Shown here piece after piece: positions 36,080 to 44,453 of a stretch of DNA of 64,000 bases; position 1 is the stretch's first letter; the number at the start of each line of letters is the position of its first letter. The stretch lies in contig JAEYTL010000054.1 of the NCBI GenBank assembly GCA_023434025.1, forward strand, positions 1 to 64,000. The letters run 5' to 3'. The notes beneath the pieces were generated by a model. The model searched no databases. It was not told where the DNA came from and saw only the letters and a list, made by a program, of their open reading frames with translations. Made by a program: the position numbers and the translations under genes. This DNA is from Bacteroidota bacterium (GTDB taxonomy: Bacteria; Bacteroidota; Bacteroidia; Flavobacteriales; Flavobacteriaceae).

Positions 36080-37105
36080 ATGAAATTTACTGCAATACAA
36101 ATAGCATCCATATTAGAAGGCGAAGTCGTTGGAAATCCCAATGTTGAAGTCTATAAATTGTCTAAAATAGAAGAAGGTTCAGAAGGTTCGCTTACCTTTT
36201 TAGCCAATCCGAAATACAATAATTACATCTATTCTACCAAGGCATCTATCGCCATTGTAAACAAGTCTTTTGAATCGGAACAGGAAATTACAACCACCTT
36301 AATCAAAGTGGAAGATGCCTATAAATCTTTTTCAAAATTGCTGGAATATTACAATCAGGTAAAACTGATGAAGTCCGGTATTGAGCAGCCATCGGTTATC
36401 TCAGAAGGAGTTGTGTATGGCGAAGGACTATACCTGGGGAGCTTTTGCTACATCGGAAAGAATGTAAAGATAGGCCATAACGTGAAAATTTATCCCAATA
36501 GTTTTATCGGAGATAATGTAGTAATCGGTGATAATTGTGTGTTTTTTGCCGGAGCCCGAATTTATTCGGAAACTGAAATCGGAAACAACTGTACGATTCA
36601 TTCCGGAACAATTGTGGGGTCAGACGGGTTTGGGTTTGCTCCCAACGAAGACGGAACGTACAGTAAAGTACCGCAAATCGGGAATGTAGTGATTGAGGAT
36701 AATGTAGAAATCGGAGCGTGTTCCACGATAGACAGGGCAACATTAGGTTCAACAATCATCAGAAAAGGAGTGAAGTTAGACAACCAGATTCAGGTGGCTC
36801 ACAATGTTGAAATTGGTGAAAATACTGTTATTGCAGCCCAAACAGGTATTGCCGGTTCTACCAAAATCGGTAAAAACTGCATTATCGGTGGTCAGGTTGG
36901 CATAGCCGGCCATTTAACCTTGGGTGACGGAGTGCGGATACAAGCTCAGTCCGGTATAGGAAAAAACTTAAAAGACGGTGACACTGTACAGGGATCACCT
37001 TCCTTTAACTACGGTGATTATAACAAATCGTATGTGCATTTTAAAAACTTACCAAAAATTGTAAACGATTTACACGAAATAAAAAAAACAATAACTAAAC
37101 AATAA
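36080..37105 (+). CDS. lpxD: UDP-3-O-(R-3-hydroxyacyl)glucosamine N-acyltransferase
   Basis: 341 residues, the usual LpxD length. N-terminal uridine-binding domain (GSLTFLANPKYNNYIYSTKASIAIV) then left-handed beta helix of hexapeptide repeats (IGKNVKIGHNVKIYPNSFIGDNV). The catalytic His is in VAHNVEIG near residue 250, and the C-terminal helix follows. Adds the N-linked acyl chain in lipid A synthesis. Stop and next start share bases (TAATGG overlap at 37105). Confidence 0.96.
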   Translation: MKFTAIQIASILEGEVVGNPNVEVYKLSKIEEGSEGSLTFLANPKYNNYIYSTKASIAIVNKSFESEQEITTTLIKVEDAYKSFSKLLEYYNQVKLMKSGIEQPSVISEGVVYGEGLYLGSFCYIGKNVKIGHNVKIYPNSFIGDNVVIGDNCVFFAGARIYSETEIGNNCTIHSGTIVGSDGFGFAPNEDGTYSKVPQIGNVVIEDNVEIGACSTIDRATLGSTIIRKGVKLDNQIQVAHNVEIGENTVIAAQTGIAGSTKIGKNCIIGGQVGIAGHLTLGDGVRIQAQSGIGKNLKDGDTVQGSPSFNYGDYNKSYVHFKNLPKIVNDLHEIKKTITKQ

Positions 37106-38502
37106 TGGTACAATCGGTTAAACAAAAAACCATAAAAAAGGAGGTTACTTTAAAAGGAGTGGGGCTACACACCGGTCAGGAAGTAACCATGACATTTAAA
37201 CCGGCTCCGGTAAACAATGGTTTTACATTTGTTCGGGTAGATTTAGAGGGTCACCCGATTATTGAAGCAGATGCAAATTATGTGGTGAATACCCAACGCG
37301 GAACCAATTTAGAAAAAAATGCGGTTAAGATCCAGACTTCCGAACACGTTTTGGCCGCCTGCGTGGGCTGTGATATTGATAATATTATTATTGAGCTGAA
37401 TGCATCGGAGCCTCCTATAATGGATGGTTCTTCCAGCTATTTTGTTGAAGCCCTTGAACAGGCCGAAGTTGTGGAGCAAGAGGCTGAACGTAAAGTATAT
37501 GTAGTTAAGGAAGTGATTTCCTACACCGATGAAGTGACCGGTAGCGAAATATTGGTAATGCCGTCTGATACCTACCAGGTTACAGCAATGGTAGATTTTG
37601 GCACAAAGGTGTTGGGAACCCAGAATGCAACCTTAAAAAATATTGCAGATTTTAAAAAAGAGATTGCCAATGCAAGAACGTTCAGTTTCCTGCATGAACT
37701 GGAGTCACTCTTAAATAATGGCTTGATAAAAGGAGGCGATCTGAATAATGCCATTGTTTATGTAGATAAAGAAATATCAGCAGAAACAATGGAAAATTTG
37801 AGAGTTGCTTTTGGCAAAGATAAAATTTCGGTAAAACCCAACGGTATTCTTGATAACCTCACGTTGCACTATCCAAATGAAGCGGCTCGCCATAAACTAT
37901 TGGATGTTATGGGTGATTTAGCATTGGTTGGCACAAGAATTCAAGGAAAAGTTATCGCAAACAAACCGGGACATTTTGTCAATACACAGTTTGCCAAAAA
38001 GCTTTCAAAAATCATAAAAATAGAACAGCGGAATCAGGTTCCTTCTTATGATTTGCACCAGGAACCGTTGATGGATATTCATAAGATCATGAGTATGCTG
38101 CCACACCGGCCTCCGTTTTTGCTGGTTGACAAAATTTTTGAATTATCAGAAACACACGTGGTTGGAATAAAAAATGTGACGATGAATGAACCTTTCTTCG
38201 TAGGTCACTTTCCGGATGCTCCGGTAATGCCGGGTGTTTTAATTGTGGAAGCAATGGCTCAAACCGGAGGAATTTTAGTGTTGAGTACCGTTCCGGATCC
38301 TGAAAATTACCTCACTTACTTCATGAAAATAGACAATGTAAAATTCAAGCACAAAGTGTTGCCGGGTGATACGTTGATTTTTAAATGTGATTTGATTTCT
38401 CCGATCAGACGCGGAATTTGTCACATGCAGGCCAATGCATATGCCAACGGAAAACTGGTAGCAGAAGCAGAACTAATGGCACAAATTGCAAAAAAGAACT
38501 AA
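37105..38502 (+). CDS. lpxC-fabZ: Bifunctional LpxC deacetylase / FabZ dehydratase
   Basis: 465 residues, a fusion typical of Bacteroidota. Residues ~1-305 are LpxC: GVGLHTGQEV; SEHVLAACVG with a zinc His; DGSSSYFVEAL; and ARHKLLDVMGDLAL with a zinc His and Asp. Residues ~320-465 are FabZ: MLPHRPPFLLVDKI, then GHFPDAPVMPGVLIVEAMAQ with the catalytic His and Glu. LpxC makes the committed step of lipid A synthesis; FabZ dehydrates 3-hydroxyacyl-ACP, so the fusion joins enzymes that compete for the same hydroxyacyl pool. Confidence 0.97.
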   Translation: MVQSVKQKTIKKEVTLKGVGLHTGQEVTMTFKPAPVNNGFTFVRVDLEGHPIIEADANYVVNTQRGTNLEKNAVKIQTSEHVLAACVGCDIDNIIIELNASEPPIMDGSSSYFVEALEQAEVVEQEAERKVYVVKEVISYTDEVTGSEILVMPSDTYQVTAMVDFGTKVLGTQNATLKNIADFKKEIANARTFSFLHELESLLNNGLIKGGDLNNAIVYVDKEISAETMENLRVAFGKDKISVKPNGILDNLTLHYPNEAARHKLLDVMGDLALVGTRIQGKVIANKPGHFVNTQFAKKLSKIIKIEQRNQVPSYDLHQEPLMDIHKIMSMLPHRPPFLLVDKIFELSETHVVGIKNVTMNEPFFVGHFPDAPVMPGVLIVEAMAQTGGILVLSTVPDPENYLTYFMKIDNVKFKHKVLPGDTLIFKCDLISPIRRGICHMQANAYANGKLVAEAELMAQIAKKN

Positions 38503-38512
38503 CAACGAACTT

Positions 38513-39298
38513 ATGAATCAACCTTTAGCATACGTACACCCAGGGGCAAAAATTGCACGAAATGTAGTCATTGACCCGTTTACAACAATTCATAATAATG
38601 TGGTTATTGGCGAAGGAACCTGGATTGGCTCCAACGTAACCATAATGGAAGGAGCAAGGATCGGGAAAAACTGCAATATCTTTCCGGGAGCCGTAATTTC
38701 GGCTGTCCCGCAGGATTTAAAGTTTGGTGGTGAAGAATCACTGGCCATTATCGGTGATAATTCCACCATACGCGAATGTGTTACCATCAACAGAGGTACC
38801 ATTGCTTCCGGCCAAACCACTATCGGGAAAAATTGTCTTATTATGGCAACGGCTCATGTGGCCCATGATTGTCATATCGGTGATAATGCTATCATTGTGA
38901 ACGGTGTGGCTCTGGCCGGACACGTTACAGTTGGTAATTTTGCAATCATCGGCGGACTCGCAGCGGTTCATCAGTTCATAAACATTGGTGACCATGCCAT
39001 GATTTCCGGTGGTTCACTGGTAAGAAAAGATGTACCTCCCTATACAAAAGCAGCAAAAGAACCGCTTTCGTATGTAGGAATCAATTCGGTTGGATTGAGA
39101 AGAAGAGGATTTACGTCTGAAAAAATCAGAGAGATTCAGGAGATTTACCGGATATTATACCAGAAAAATTATAATACTTCGCAGGCAGTAAGCATTATCG
39201 AAGCCGAAATGGCTGCGTCACCCGAAAGAGATGAAATTCTACAGTTTATCAGAAATTCTTCCCGCGGTGTAATGAAAGGCTATACAGGGGTTTATTAG
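38513..39298 (+). CDS. lpxA: UDP-N-acetylglucosamine O-acyltransferase
   Basis: 261 residues from the ATG at 38513, equal to the family norm; a TTG nine codons earlier lies inside the fabZ part and is less likely. Left-handed beta helix (hexapeptide repeats from residue 10), catalytic His in ATAHVAHDCHIG near 120, and a C-terminal helical domain with GLRRRGFTSEKIREIQ. First acylation step of lipid A. Confidence 0.97.
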   Translation: MNQPLAYVHPGAKIARNVVIDPFTTIHNNVVIGEGTWIGSNVTIMEGARIGKNCNIFPGAVISAVPQDLKFGGEESLAIIGDNSTIRECVTINRGTIASGQTTIGKNCLIMATAHVAHDCHIGDNAIIVNGVALAGHVTVGNFAIIGGLAAVHQFINIGDHAMISGGSLVRKDVPPYTKAAKEPLSYVGINSVGLRRRGFTSEKIREIQEIYRILYQKNYNTSQAVSIIEAEMAASPERDEILQFIRNSSRGVMKGYTGVY

Positions 39299-39348
39299 TG
39301 TAATCTTACAGTCAAAAAAATAACAAACAAATTTAAAATAAAACAAGA

Positions 39349-39915
39349 ATGGCAAGTACAGCAGATATTAGAAACGGATTATGCATTAAACACAACCATG
39401 ATATTTATAAAATCGTCGAGTTTCTTCACGTTAAACCAGGGAAAGGACCGGCTTTTGTCCGCACAAAACTGAAAAGTTTAACCAACGGGAAAGTATTGGA
39501 TAATACTTTTTCTGCCGGGCATAAAATTGATGTAGTTCGTGTGGAAACCCACACCTTTCAGTTTTTATATGCAGAAGGAAATGAGTTCTATTTCATGAAC
39601 ACAGAAAGTTTTGAGCAGATTACGTTAAATAAAGATGTATTGGATGCACCGGATTTATTAAAGGAAGGTACAAATGTAATGGTTCAGATTAATACGGAAA
39701 CGGATTTGCCTTTATCGGTAGATATGCCGGCTTCCATTATTCTGGAAGTAACCTATACAGAACCCGGTGTAAAAGGTAATACGGCAACAAATGCCACAAA
39801 ACCTGCCAAAGTAGAAACCGGAGCAAATGTAAATGTTCCTTTATTTATAAACGAAGGAGATAAAATCAAAATAGACACGGCTTCGGGTGCATACATGGAG
39901 CGTGTAAAAGAATAA
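39349..39915 (+). CDS. efp: Translation elongation factor P
   Basis: 188 residues, standard EF-P length. Relieves ribosome stalling at polyproline. KOW-like N-terminal domain with the tip loop HVKPGKGPAFVRTKL (modifiable Lys near 34), two OB-fold domains, and the C-terminal GDKIKIDTASGAYMERV signature. Confidence 0.97.
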   Translation: MASTADIRNGLCIKHNHDIYKIVEFLHVKPGKGPAFVRTKLKSLTNGKVLDNTFSAGHKIDVVRVETHTFQFLYAEGNEFYFMNTESFEQITLNKDVLDAPDLLKEGTNVMVQINTETDLPLSVDMPASIILEVTYTEPGVKGNTATNATKPAKVETGANVNVPLFINEGDKIKIDTASGAYMERVKE

Positions 39916-39939
39916 TTTCAAAAATCAATTTCAAGTTTT

Positions 39940-40869
39940 ATGAAATTTTCAAAAACGCACTCGCTCAAAGAAATAGCTCAAATTATCGGCAGTGAATTTG
40001 TGGGAGATGAAAATTTTCCGGTGCAGGGCATGAATGAAATTCATGTGGTTGAACCCGGAGATATTGTTTTTGTTGATCATCCTAAATATTATGACAAAGC
40101 ACTTCAATCGGCAGCTACCGTTGTTCTGATTAATAAAGAGGTAGATTGTCCGGAGGGGAAAGCATTGCTGATTTCAGATGATCCGTTTCGTGATTTTAAC
40201 AAATTGACCAATCATTTCAGACCATTTACCGCTTCTAATGTTGCGATTGCCCCGACGGCTCAAATGGGAGAAGGTACCGTGATTCAACCCAATTGCTTTG
40301 TTGGTAATCATGTTAAGATCGGTAAAAATTGCCTCATTCATGCCAATGTTTCCATCTACGATCATTGTGTAATTGGTGATAACGTCGTGATTCAGGCCGG
40401 AACCATTTTAGGGGCCGATGCTTTTTATTATAAGAAACGGCCCGAAGGATTTGATCAATTGCTTTCCGGCGGACGGGTTGTAGTGGAAAATAACGTTGGT
40501 ATTGGTGCTTTGTGTACCATCGATAGAGGCGTAACAGGTGATACAACCATTGGAGCCGGAACAAAGATTGACAACCAGGTGCATGTGGGACACGATACGG
40601 TGATTGGAAAAAAATGCCTCATCGCTGCTCAAACCGGTATTGCAGGTTGTGTAATCATCGAAGATGAAGTAACGTTATGGGGACAGGTTGGAACAACAAG
40701 CGGAATAACCATTGGTTCCAAAGCGGTGGTTATGGGACAGACCGGTGTTACAAAATCGGTAGATGGCGGAAAAACTTATTTTGGCACACCCATTGAAGAA
40801 TCGCGTGAAAAATTAAAGCAATTGGCAAACATCAAGCGAATACCGGAGATAATTGAAAAACTGAAATAA
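39940..40869 (+). CDS. Second LpxD-like acyltransferase
   Basis: 309 residues, shorter than the first LpxD. Same architecture: N-terminal domain (EPGDIVFVDHPKYYDKALQSAATVVLINK), hexapeptide beta helix (IGKNCLIHANVSIYDHCVIGDNV) and VGHDTVIGKKCLIAAQTGIAG with the likely catalytic His. It lacks most of the C-terminal extension of LpxD. Flavobacteria often carry this paralogue. It may use another acyl donor or sugar nucleotide; not determinable here. Encoded right after efp and 1 bp before the NTF2-like gene. Confidence 0.88.
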   Translation: MKFSKTHSLKEIAQIIGSEFVGDENFPVQGMNEIHVVEPGDIVFVDHPKYYDKALQSAATVVLINKEVDCPEGKALLISDDPFRDFNKLTNHFRPFTASNVAIAPTAQMGEGTVIQPNCFVGNHVKIGKNCLIHANVSIYDHCVIGDNVVIQAGTILGADAFYYKKRPEGFDQLLSGGRVVVENNVGIGALCTIDRGVTGDTTIGAGTKIDNQVHVGHDTVIGKKCLIAAQTGIAGCVIIEDEVTLWGQVGTTSGITIGSKAVVMGQTGVTKSVDGGKTYFGTPIEESREKLKQLANIKRIPEIIEKLK

Positions 40870-40870
40870 A

Positions 40871-41233
40871 ATGAGTCCAAAAGAATTAGTTCAATCGTTT
40901 TATAATTCCGATGCCTTGTATAACAGCAAAACATTGGAAACTTTTTTACACCCTGATGTGGTGCTGGAGTGGAACAGCAGTAAAGGCTTTTTAAAAAAAG
41001 ATAAAAAAGGATTAATTCAAATGGCAGATGAACTCAAAGTGGGCTATGAAGCTTTTGTGGTTCAGATTCATCAGATTGTAGCCGAAGATAACTTAGTTTC
41101 GGTACATTATACGCATTTTGGTACAACCATTGAAAACCCTAACCATATTAACCGGTTAGCCTATTTTTTTGTAATTTGGGAAGTTCAGGATGGAAAGTTA
41201 TTCCGAGGCTATCAGATGAGCCAGTTACCATAG
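40871..41233 (+). CDS. NTF2/SnoaL-like protein
   Basis: 120 residues of the cone-shaped NTF2 fold type: an initial helix LVQSFYNSDALYN, FLHPDVVLEWN, then strands VSVHYTHFGT and INRLAYFFVIWEVQDGKLFRGYQM. Function unknown. Ends the lpx-efp run; the next gene is 110 bp on. Confidence 0.85.
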   Translation: MSPKELVQSFYNSDALYNSKTLETFLHPDVVLEWNSSKGFLKKDKKGLIQMADELKVGYEAFVVQIHQIVAEDNLVSVHYTHFGTTIENPNHINRLAYFFVIWEVQDGKLFRGYQMSQLP

Positions 41234-41342
41234 TTATATAAATTTAGCAAAAAAAGTAAAAAAAAATATAAAAAAAGTAAGCTATCTTTTTCTAAAGAAT
41301 TACTTTTGTAACTCGAAAAATTAAACACAAACAAACACAATC

Positions 41343-42215
41343 ATGAGCGTTTTAGTTAATAAAAATTCAAAAATAATTGTTCAGGGATTTACAGGAAGCG
41401 AAGGAACTTTTCATGCTTCACAAATGATTGAATACGGAACAAATGTAGTGGGTGGCGTTACGCCGGGCAAAGGTGGAACAACACACTTAGACCGTCCGGT
41501 TTTCAATACAGTGAAAGATGCTGTAGAAAAAGCCGGAGCAGATACGACCATTATTTTTGTTCCGCCTGCCTTTGCTGCCGATGCCATTATGGAAGCAGCT
41601 GATGCCGGAATCAAAGTTATTATTACCATTACAGAAGGAATTCCGGTTGCTGATATGATCAAAGCGTATGATTATATCAAAGGAAAAGACTGTCGTTTAG
41701 TTGGGCCGAACTGTCCGGGTGTAATCACACCGGAGGAAGCAAAAGTGGGTATCATGCCAGGATTTGTTTTCAAAAAGGGTAATGTGGGTATTGTTTCTAA
41801 ATCCGGAACGTTAACCTATGAAGCAGCTGACCAGGTTGTGAAGCAAGGCTTAGGAATTACAACCGCTATCGGAATCGGTGGAGACCCGATTATCGGAACC
41901 ACAACCAAAGAAGCGGTTGAATTATTGATGAATGACCCTGAAACACACTGTATCGTCATGATTGGTGAAATCGGCGGACAGTTAGAAGCCGATGCTGCCA
42001 AATGGATTAAAGCTGACGGAAACCGTAAACCGGTTGTTGGTTTTATTGCCGGTGAAACCGCTCCTAAAGGAAGAACAATGGGGCATGCCGGTGCTATCGT
42101 AGGAGGTGCAGATGATACAGCCGAAGCCAAGAAAAGAATCATGAGAGAAAATGGCATTCACGTAGTGGATTCTCCTGCTGAAATTGGTAAAAAAGTAAAA
42201 GAAGTTTTGGGATAA
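41343..42215 (+). CDS. sucD: Succinyl-CoA synthetase alpha subunit
   Basis: 290 residues. N-terminal CoA-binding Rossmann fold (IVQGFTGSEGTFHASQMIEYGTNVVGGV), CPGVITPEEAK, and the phosphorylated His in MGHAGAIVGG near 247. Joins with SucB-type beta subunit (sucC) in the TCA cycle. sucC is not adjacent, which is usual in Flavobacteriia. A TACTTTTG -7-like element (41301-41308) precedes it. Confidence 0.96.
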   Translation: MSVLVNKNSKIIVQGFTGSEGTFHASQMIEYGTNVVGGVTPGKGGTTHLDRPVFNTVKDAVEKAGADTTIIFVPPAFAADAIMEAADAGIKVIITITEGIPVADMIKAYDYIKGKDCRLVGPNCPGVITPEEAKVGIMPGFVFKKGNVGIVSKSGTLTYEAADQVVKQGLGITTAIGIGGDPIIGTTTKEAVELLMNDPETHCIVMIGEIGGQLEADAAKWIKADGNRKPVVGFIAGETAPKGRTMGHAGAIVGGADDTAEAKKRIMRENGIHVVDSPAEIGKKVKEVLG

Positions 42216-42238
42216 TTCTCAAAATATCATATATAGAT

Positions 42239-42267
42239 AAAAGCTCTACTTCGGTAGGGCTTTTTTT
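42239..42267 (+). terminator. Terminator after sucD
   Basis: Stem AAAAGCTCTAC / GTAGGGCTTTT with one mismatch, a TTCG-type loop and a long T run, 24 bp past the sucD stop. Confidence 0.85.
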
Positions 42268-42307
42268 ATCTCATAACTTTTCTCTATTTTTATAAAAAAC
42301 TTGTAAC

Positions 42308-43186
42308 ATGTCAAACATCGATTTAATTATAGAAGAACGCAGTCGCGATATCGGCGATTTTTTAGTCGGCAGAATTCTCCCTTTTCGTAAAAAAAGAATG
42401 GTGGGACCGTTTATTTTTATCGACCATATGGGACCGACAGAGTTAGGGCCGGAAAAATATATGGATGTTGACCAGCATCCGCATATTGGTCTGGCAACGC
42501 TGACCTTTTTGCTGAAAGGTGCCATTATGCACGAAGACAGTTTAGGGACTAAAGTCAAAATTCAACCCGGATCTGTTAATTGGATGGTTGCCGGAAGCGG
42601 CGTTACGCACACCGAACGCACGCCGCAAGAACTCAGAAACGGAACTGTTCTTACCATGCACGGCTATCAGATCTGGGTGGCTCTTCCCAAAGAAAAAGAG
42701 TTCATGCCACCTGAATTCCACCATTTCGATGCCAATGATTTACCGCAATGGCAGGAGGGAAGCACGCAATTTAAATTGGTAGCCGGAACTGCATTCGGAA
42801 AAACGTCGCCCGTTCCTGTTTTTTCAGATATGTTTATGGTAGAAATAAAAACTGATGACGAATACCAACTTCAAATTAATGGTCAAGTGCGTGGCGAAAT
42901 CGGTATCTGTATTGTCGAAGGATCCATTCAAGCCTGTGATAACCATGTGGAAAAAGGAAATATGCTGGTTTCTAAAGCAGAAGATGCGTGTTCATTAACC
43001 ATTCATCCCAACTCACACATTATTCTTTTTGGCGGGCAGCCGTTTGAAGAAGAACGCCAGATCTTTTGGAATTTTGTGGCCTCCGACTCATCCACTATCG
43101 AAAAAGCAAAGGAAAGCTGGAAAAGCAAAACATTTCCAAGCGTTCCGAACGACAACAGTTATGTGCCGCTCCCGGAAGGATTTTAA
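42308..43186 (+). CDS. Pirin family protein
   Basis: 292 residues, bicupin. Metal-site residues in DQHPHIGLATLTFLLKGAIMHEDSLG (about 56-82) and GSGVTHTERTP near 97. The C-terminal cupin lacks the His cluster. Some pirins have quercetinase activity; the role here is unknown. Stands alone. Confidence 0.93.
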   Translation: MSNIDLIIEERSRDIGDFLVGRILPFRKKRMVGPFIFIDHMGPTELGPEKYMDVDQHPHIGLATLTFLLKGAIMHEDSLGTKVKIQPGSVNWMVAGSGVTHTERTPQELRNGTVLTMHGYQIWVALPKEKEFMPPEFHHFDANDLPQWQEGSTQFKLVAGTAFGKTSPVPVFSDMFMVEIKTDDEYQLQINGQVRGEIGICIVEGSIQACDNHVEKGNMLVSKAEDACSLTIHPNSHIILFGGQPFEEERQIFWNFVASDSSTIEKAKESWKSKTFPSVPNDNSYVPLPEGF

Positions 43187-43298
43187 ATGTTAAACAGATC
43201 CACTGTTTTCTTTCAGAGTAAAAAATGATTAGCCTGAATTGTATATTTTTTAACGACAAAACAAGTTCAATCCTTTTATTACTGCCAAAAGATTTACT

Positions 43299-43306
43299 TA
43301 TATTTG
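43299..43306 (+). promoter_or_regulatory. fabG -7 element
   Basis: TATATTTG, 33 bp before the fabG ATG; no clear TTG upstream at the expected spacing. Confidence 0.5.
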
Positions 43307-43339
43307 CCGTTTAAATCTAACAAAACAAACAAACATACC

Positions 43340-44086
43340 ATGAAATTATTAGAAGGAAAAGTAGCCATTATCACCGGAGCCAGTCGTGGAATCGGACGTG
43401 GAATTGCTGAAGTTTTTGCCAAACACGGTGCCAATGTTGCCTTTACATACAGCTCGTCTGCTGAGTCGGCTTTAGCCTTGGAAAATGAACTGAATGCATT
43501 GGGAATCAAAGCCAAGGGATACCAGTCTAACGCAGCAGATTTCAATGAAGCCCAAAAACTGGCCGACGATGTTTTGGCTGAATTCGGTACGATTGATATA
43601 CTGATTAACAATGCCGGAATCACGAAAGATAATTTATTGATGCGAATGTCTGAAGAAGATTTCGACAAAGTCATTGAGATCAACCTGAAATCAGTATTCA
43701 ATATGACCAAAGCCGTTCAGAAAGTTATGTTGAAAAACAGAAAAGGGGCTATCGTAAACATGAGTAGTGTGGTGGGAGTAAAAGGGAATGCCGGGCAGGC
43801 TAACTACGCTGCTTCCAAAGCCGGTATGATCGGTTTTACCAAATCCATTGCTTTGGAATTGGGATCCCGTAACATCCGTTGCAATGCCATTGCTCCCGGG
43901 TTTATTGAGACCGAAATGACCGGAAAATTAAACGAAGACGTGGTACAGGGCTGGAGAGATTCTATTCCGCTGAAACGTGGCGGAACACCGGAAGATGTTG
44001 CCAATGCCTGTCTTTTCTTGGCATCCGATTTGAGTGCCTACGTAACCGGACAAGTGATGAATGTCGATGGGGGAATGTTGACATAG
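43340..44086 (+). CDS. fabG: 3-oxoacyl-ACP reductase FabG
   Basis: 248 residues from the ATG at 43340; the frame extends 12 codons upstream but only this start gives the standard MKLLEGKVAIITG opening. Seen: GASRGIGRG NADP motif, NNAGIT, and catalytic Ser/Tyr/Lys in MSSVVGVKGNAGQANYAASKAG. NADPH-dependent reduction of 3-oxoacyl-ACP in fatty acid synthesis. Confidence 0.96.
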   Translation: MKLLEGKVAIITGASRGIGRGIAEVFAKHGANVAFTYSSSAESALALENELNALGIKAKGYQSNAADFNEAQKLADDVLAEFGTIDILINNAGITKDNLLMRMSEEDFDKVIEINLKSVFNMTKAVQKVMLKNRKGAIVNMSSVVGVKGNAGQANYAASKAGMIGFTKSIALELGSRNIRCNAIAPGFIETEMTGKLNEDVVQGWRDSIPLKRGGTPEDVANACLFLASDLSAYVTGQVMNVDGGMLT

Positions 44087-44186
44087 GCAGTTTACAGTCG
44101 CAGTTTTCTGTCTCAGTTTTCACAACTTGTTTGTCATTTCGAAAGATGACGAAGTCGAAATAGAAATTTCCTGTAAAGCAGGTCAA

Positions 44187-44214
44187 ACAACAGACAACAG
44201 ACAACAGACAACAG
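44187..44214. repeat. Heptanucleotide microsatellite (ACAACAG)4
   Basis: Four perfect tandem copies of ACAACAG. Seven-base unit, in non-coding DNA. Confidence 0.9.
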
Positions 44215-44232
44215 AATTCTGATAAGAAGCTA

Positions 44233-44367
44233 TTCCCGCTGTTCGTTACAAGTTTTTTAAGAAAAATTAAGTTTTGCAAGCTAACCAAAGAGCTTCCGTT
44301 GGTCGCTTTTGTCCGGCAGCAAAACTAAAAATTTTCCTTAAAAAAGCTTTCCACTACCATCGGGGCT
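44233..44367. repeat. Imperfect palindromic element, MITE-like
   Basis: About 135 bp folding on itself. Left arm AGTTTTTTAAGAAAAATTAAG.. (44251-44278) pairs with right arm ..CTAAAAATTTTCCTTAAAAA (44319-44348). An inner pair AGCTAACCAA / TTGGTCGCT surrounds a small loop. No coding capacity. Resembles dispersed non-autonomous palindromes common in Flavobacterium genomes; that likeness is from memory. Confidence 0.65.
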
Positions 44368-44453
44368 AAAATGTGCTAATAAGAAAATTCATTTAAAAAT
44401 GGAGATCTGTCTTTATTTGCTGATCACCACTTACTAATCACTAATTACTAAAA

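Larger units (their letters stand above)
44087..44453. other. Repeat-rich intergenic region after fabG
   Basis: 367 bp with no gene. Contains a sequence related to the dispersed GTCATTTCG...GAAATTTC repeat (44131-44170), four perfect copies of the 7-mer ACAACAG (44187-44214) and a long imperfect palindrome (44233-44367). Confidence 0.75.

Noticed and set aside
43294..43710. 138-residue minus-strand frame inside fabG
   Set aside because: Antisense shadow of fabG.
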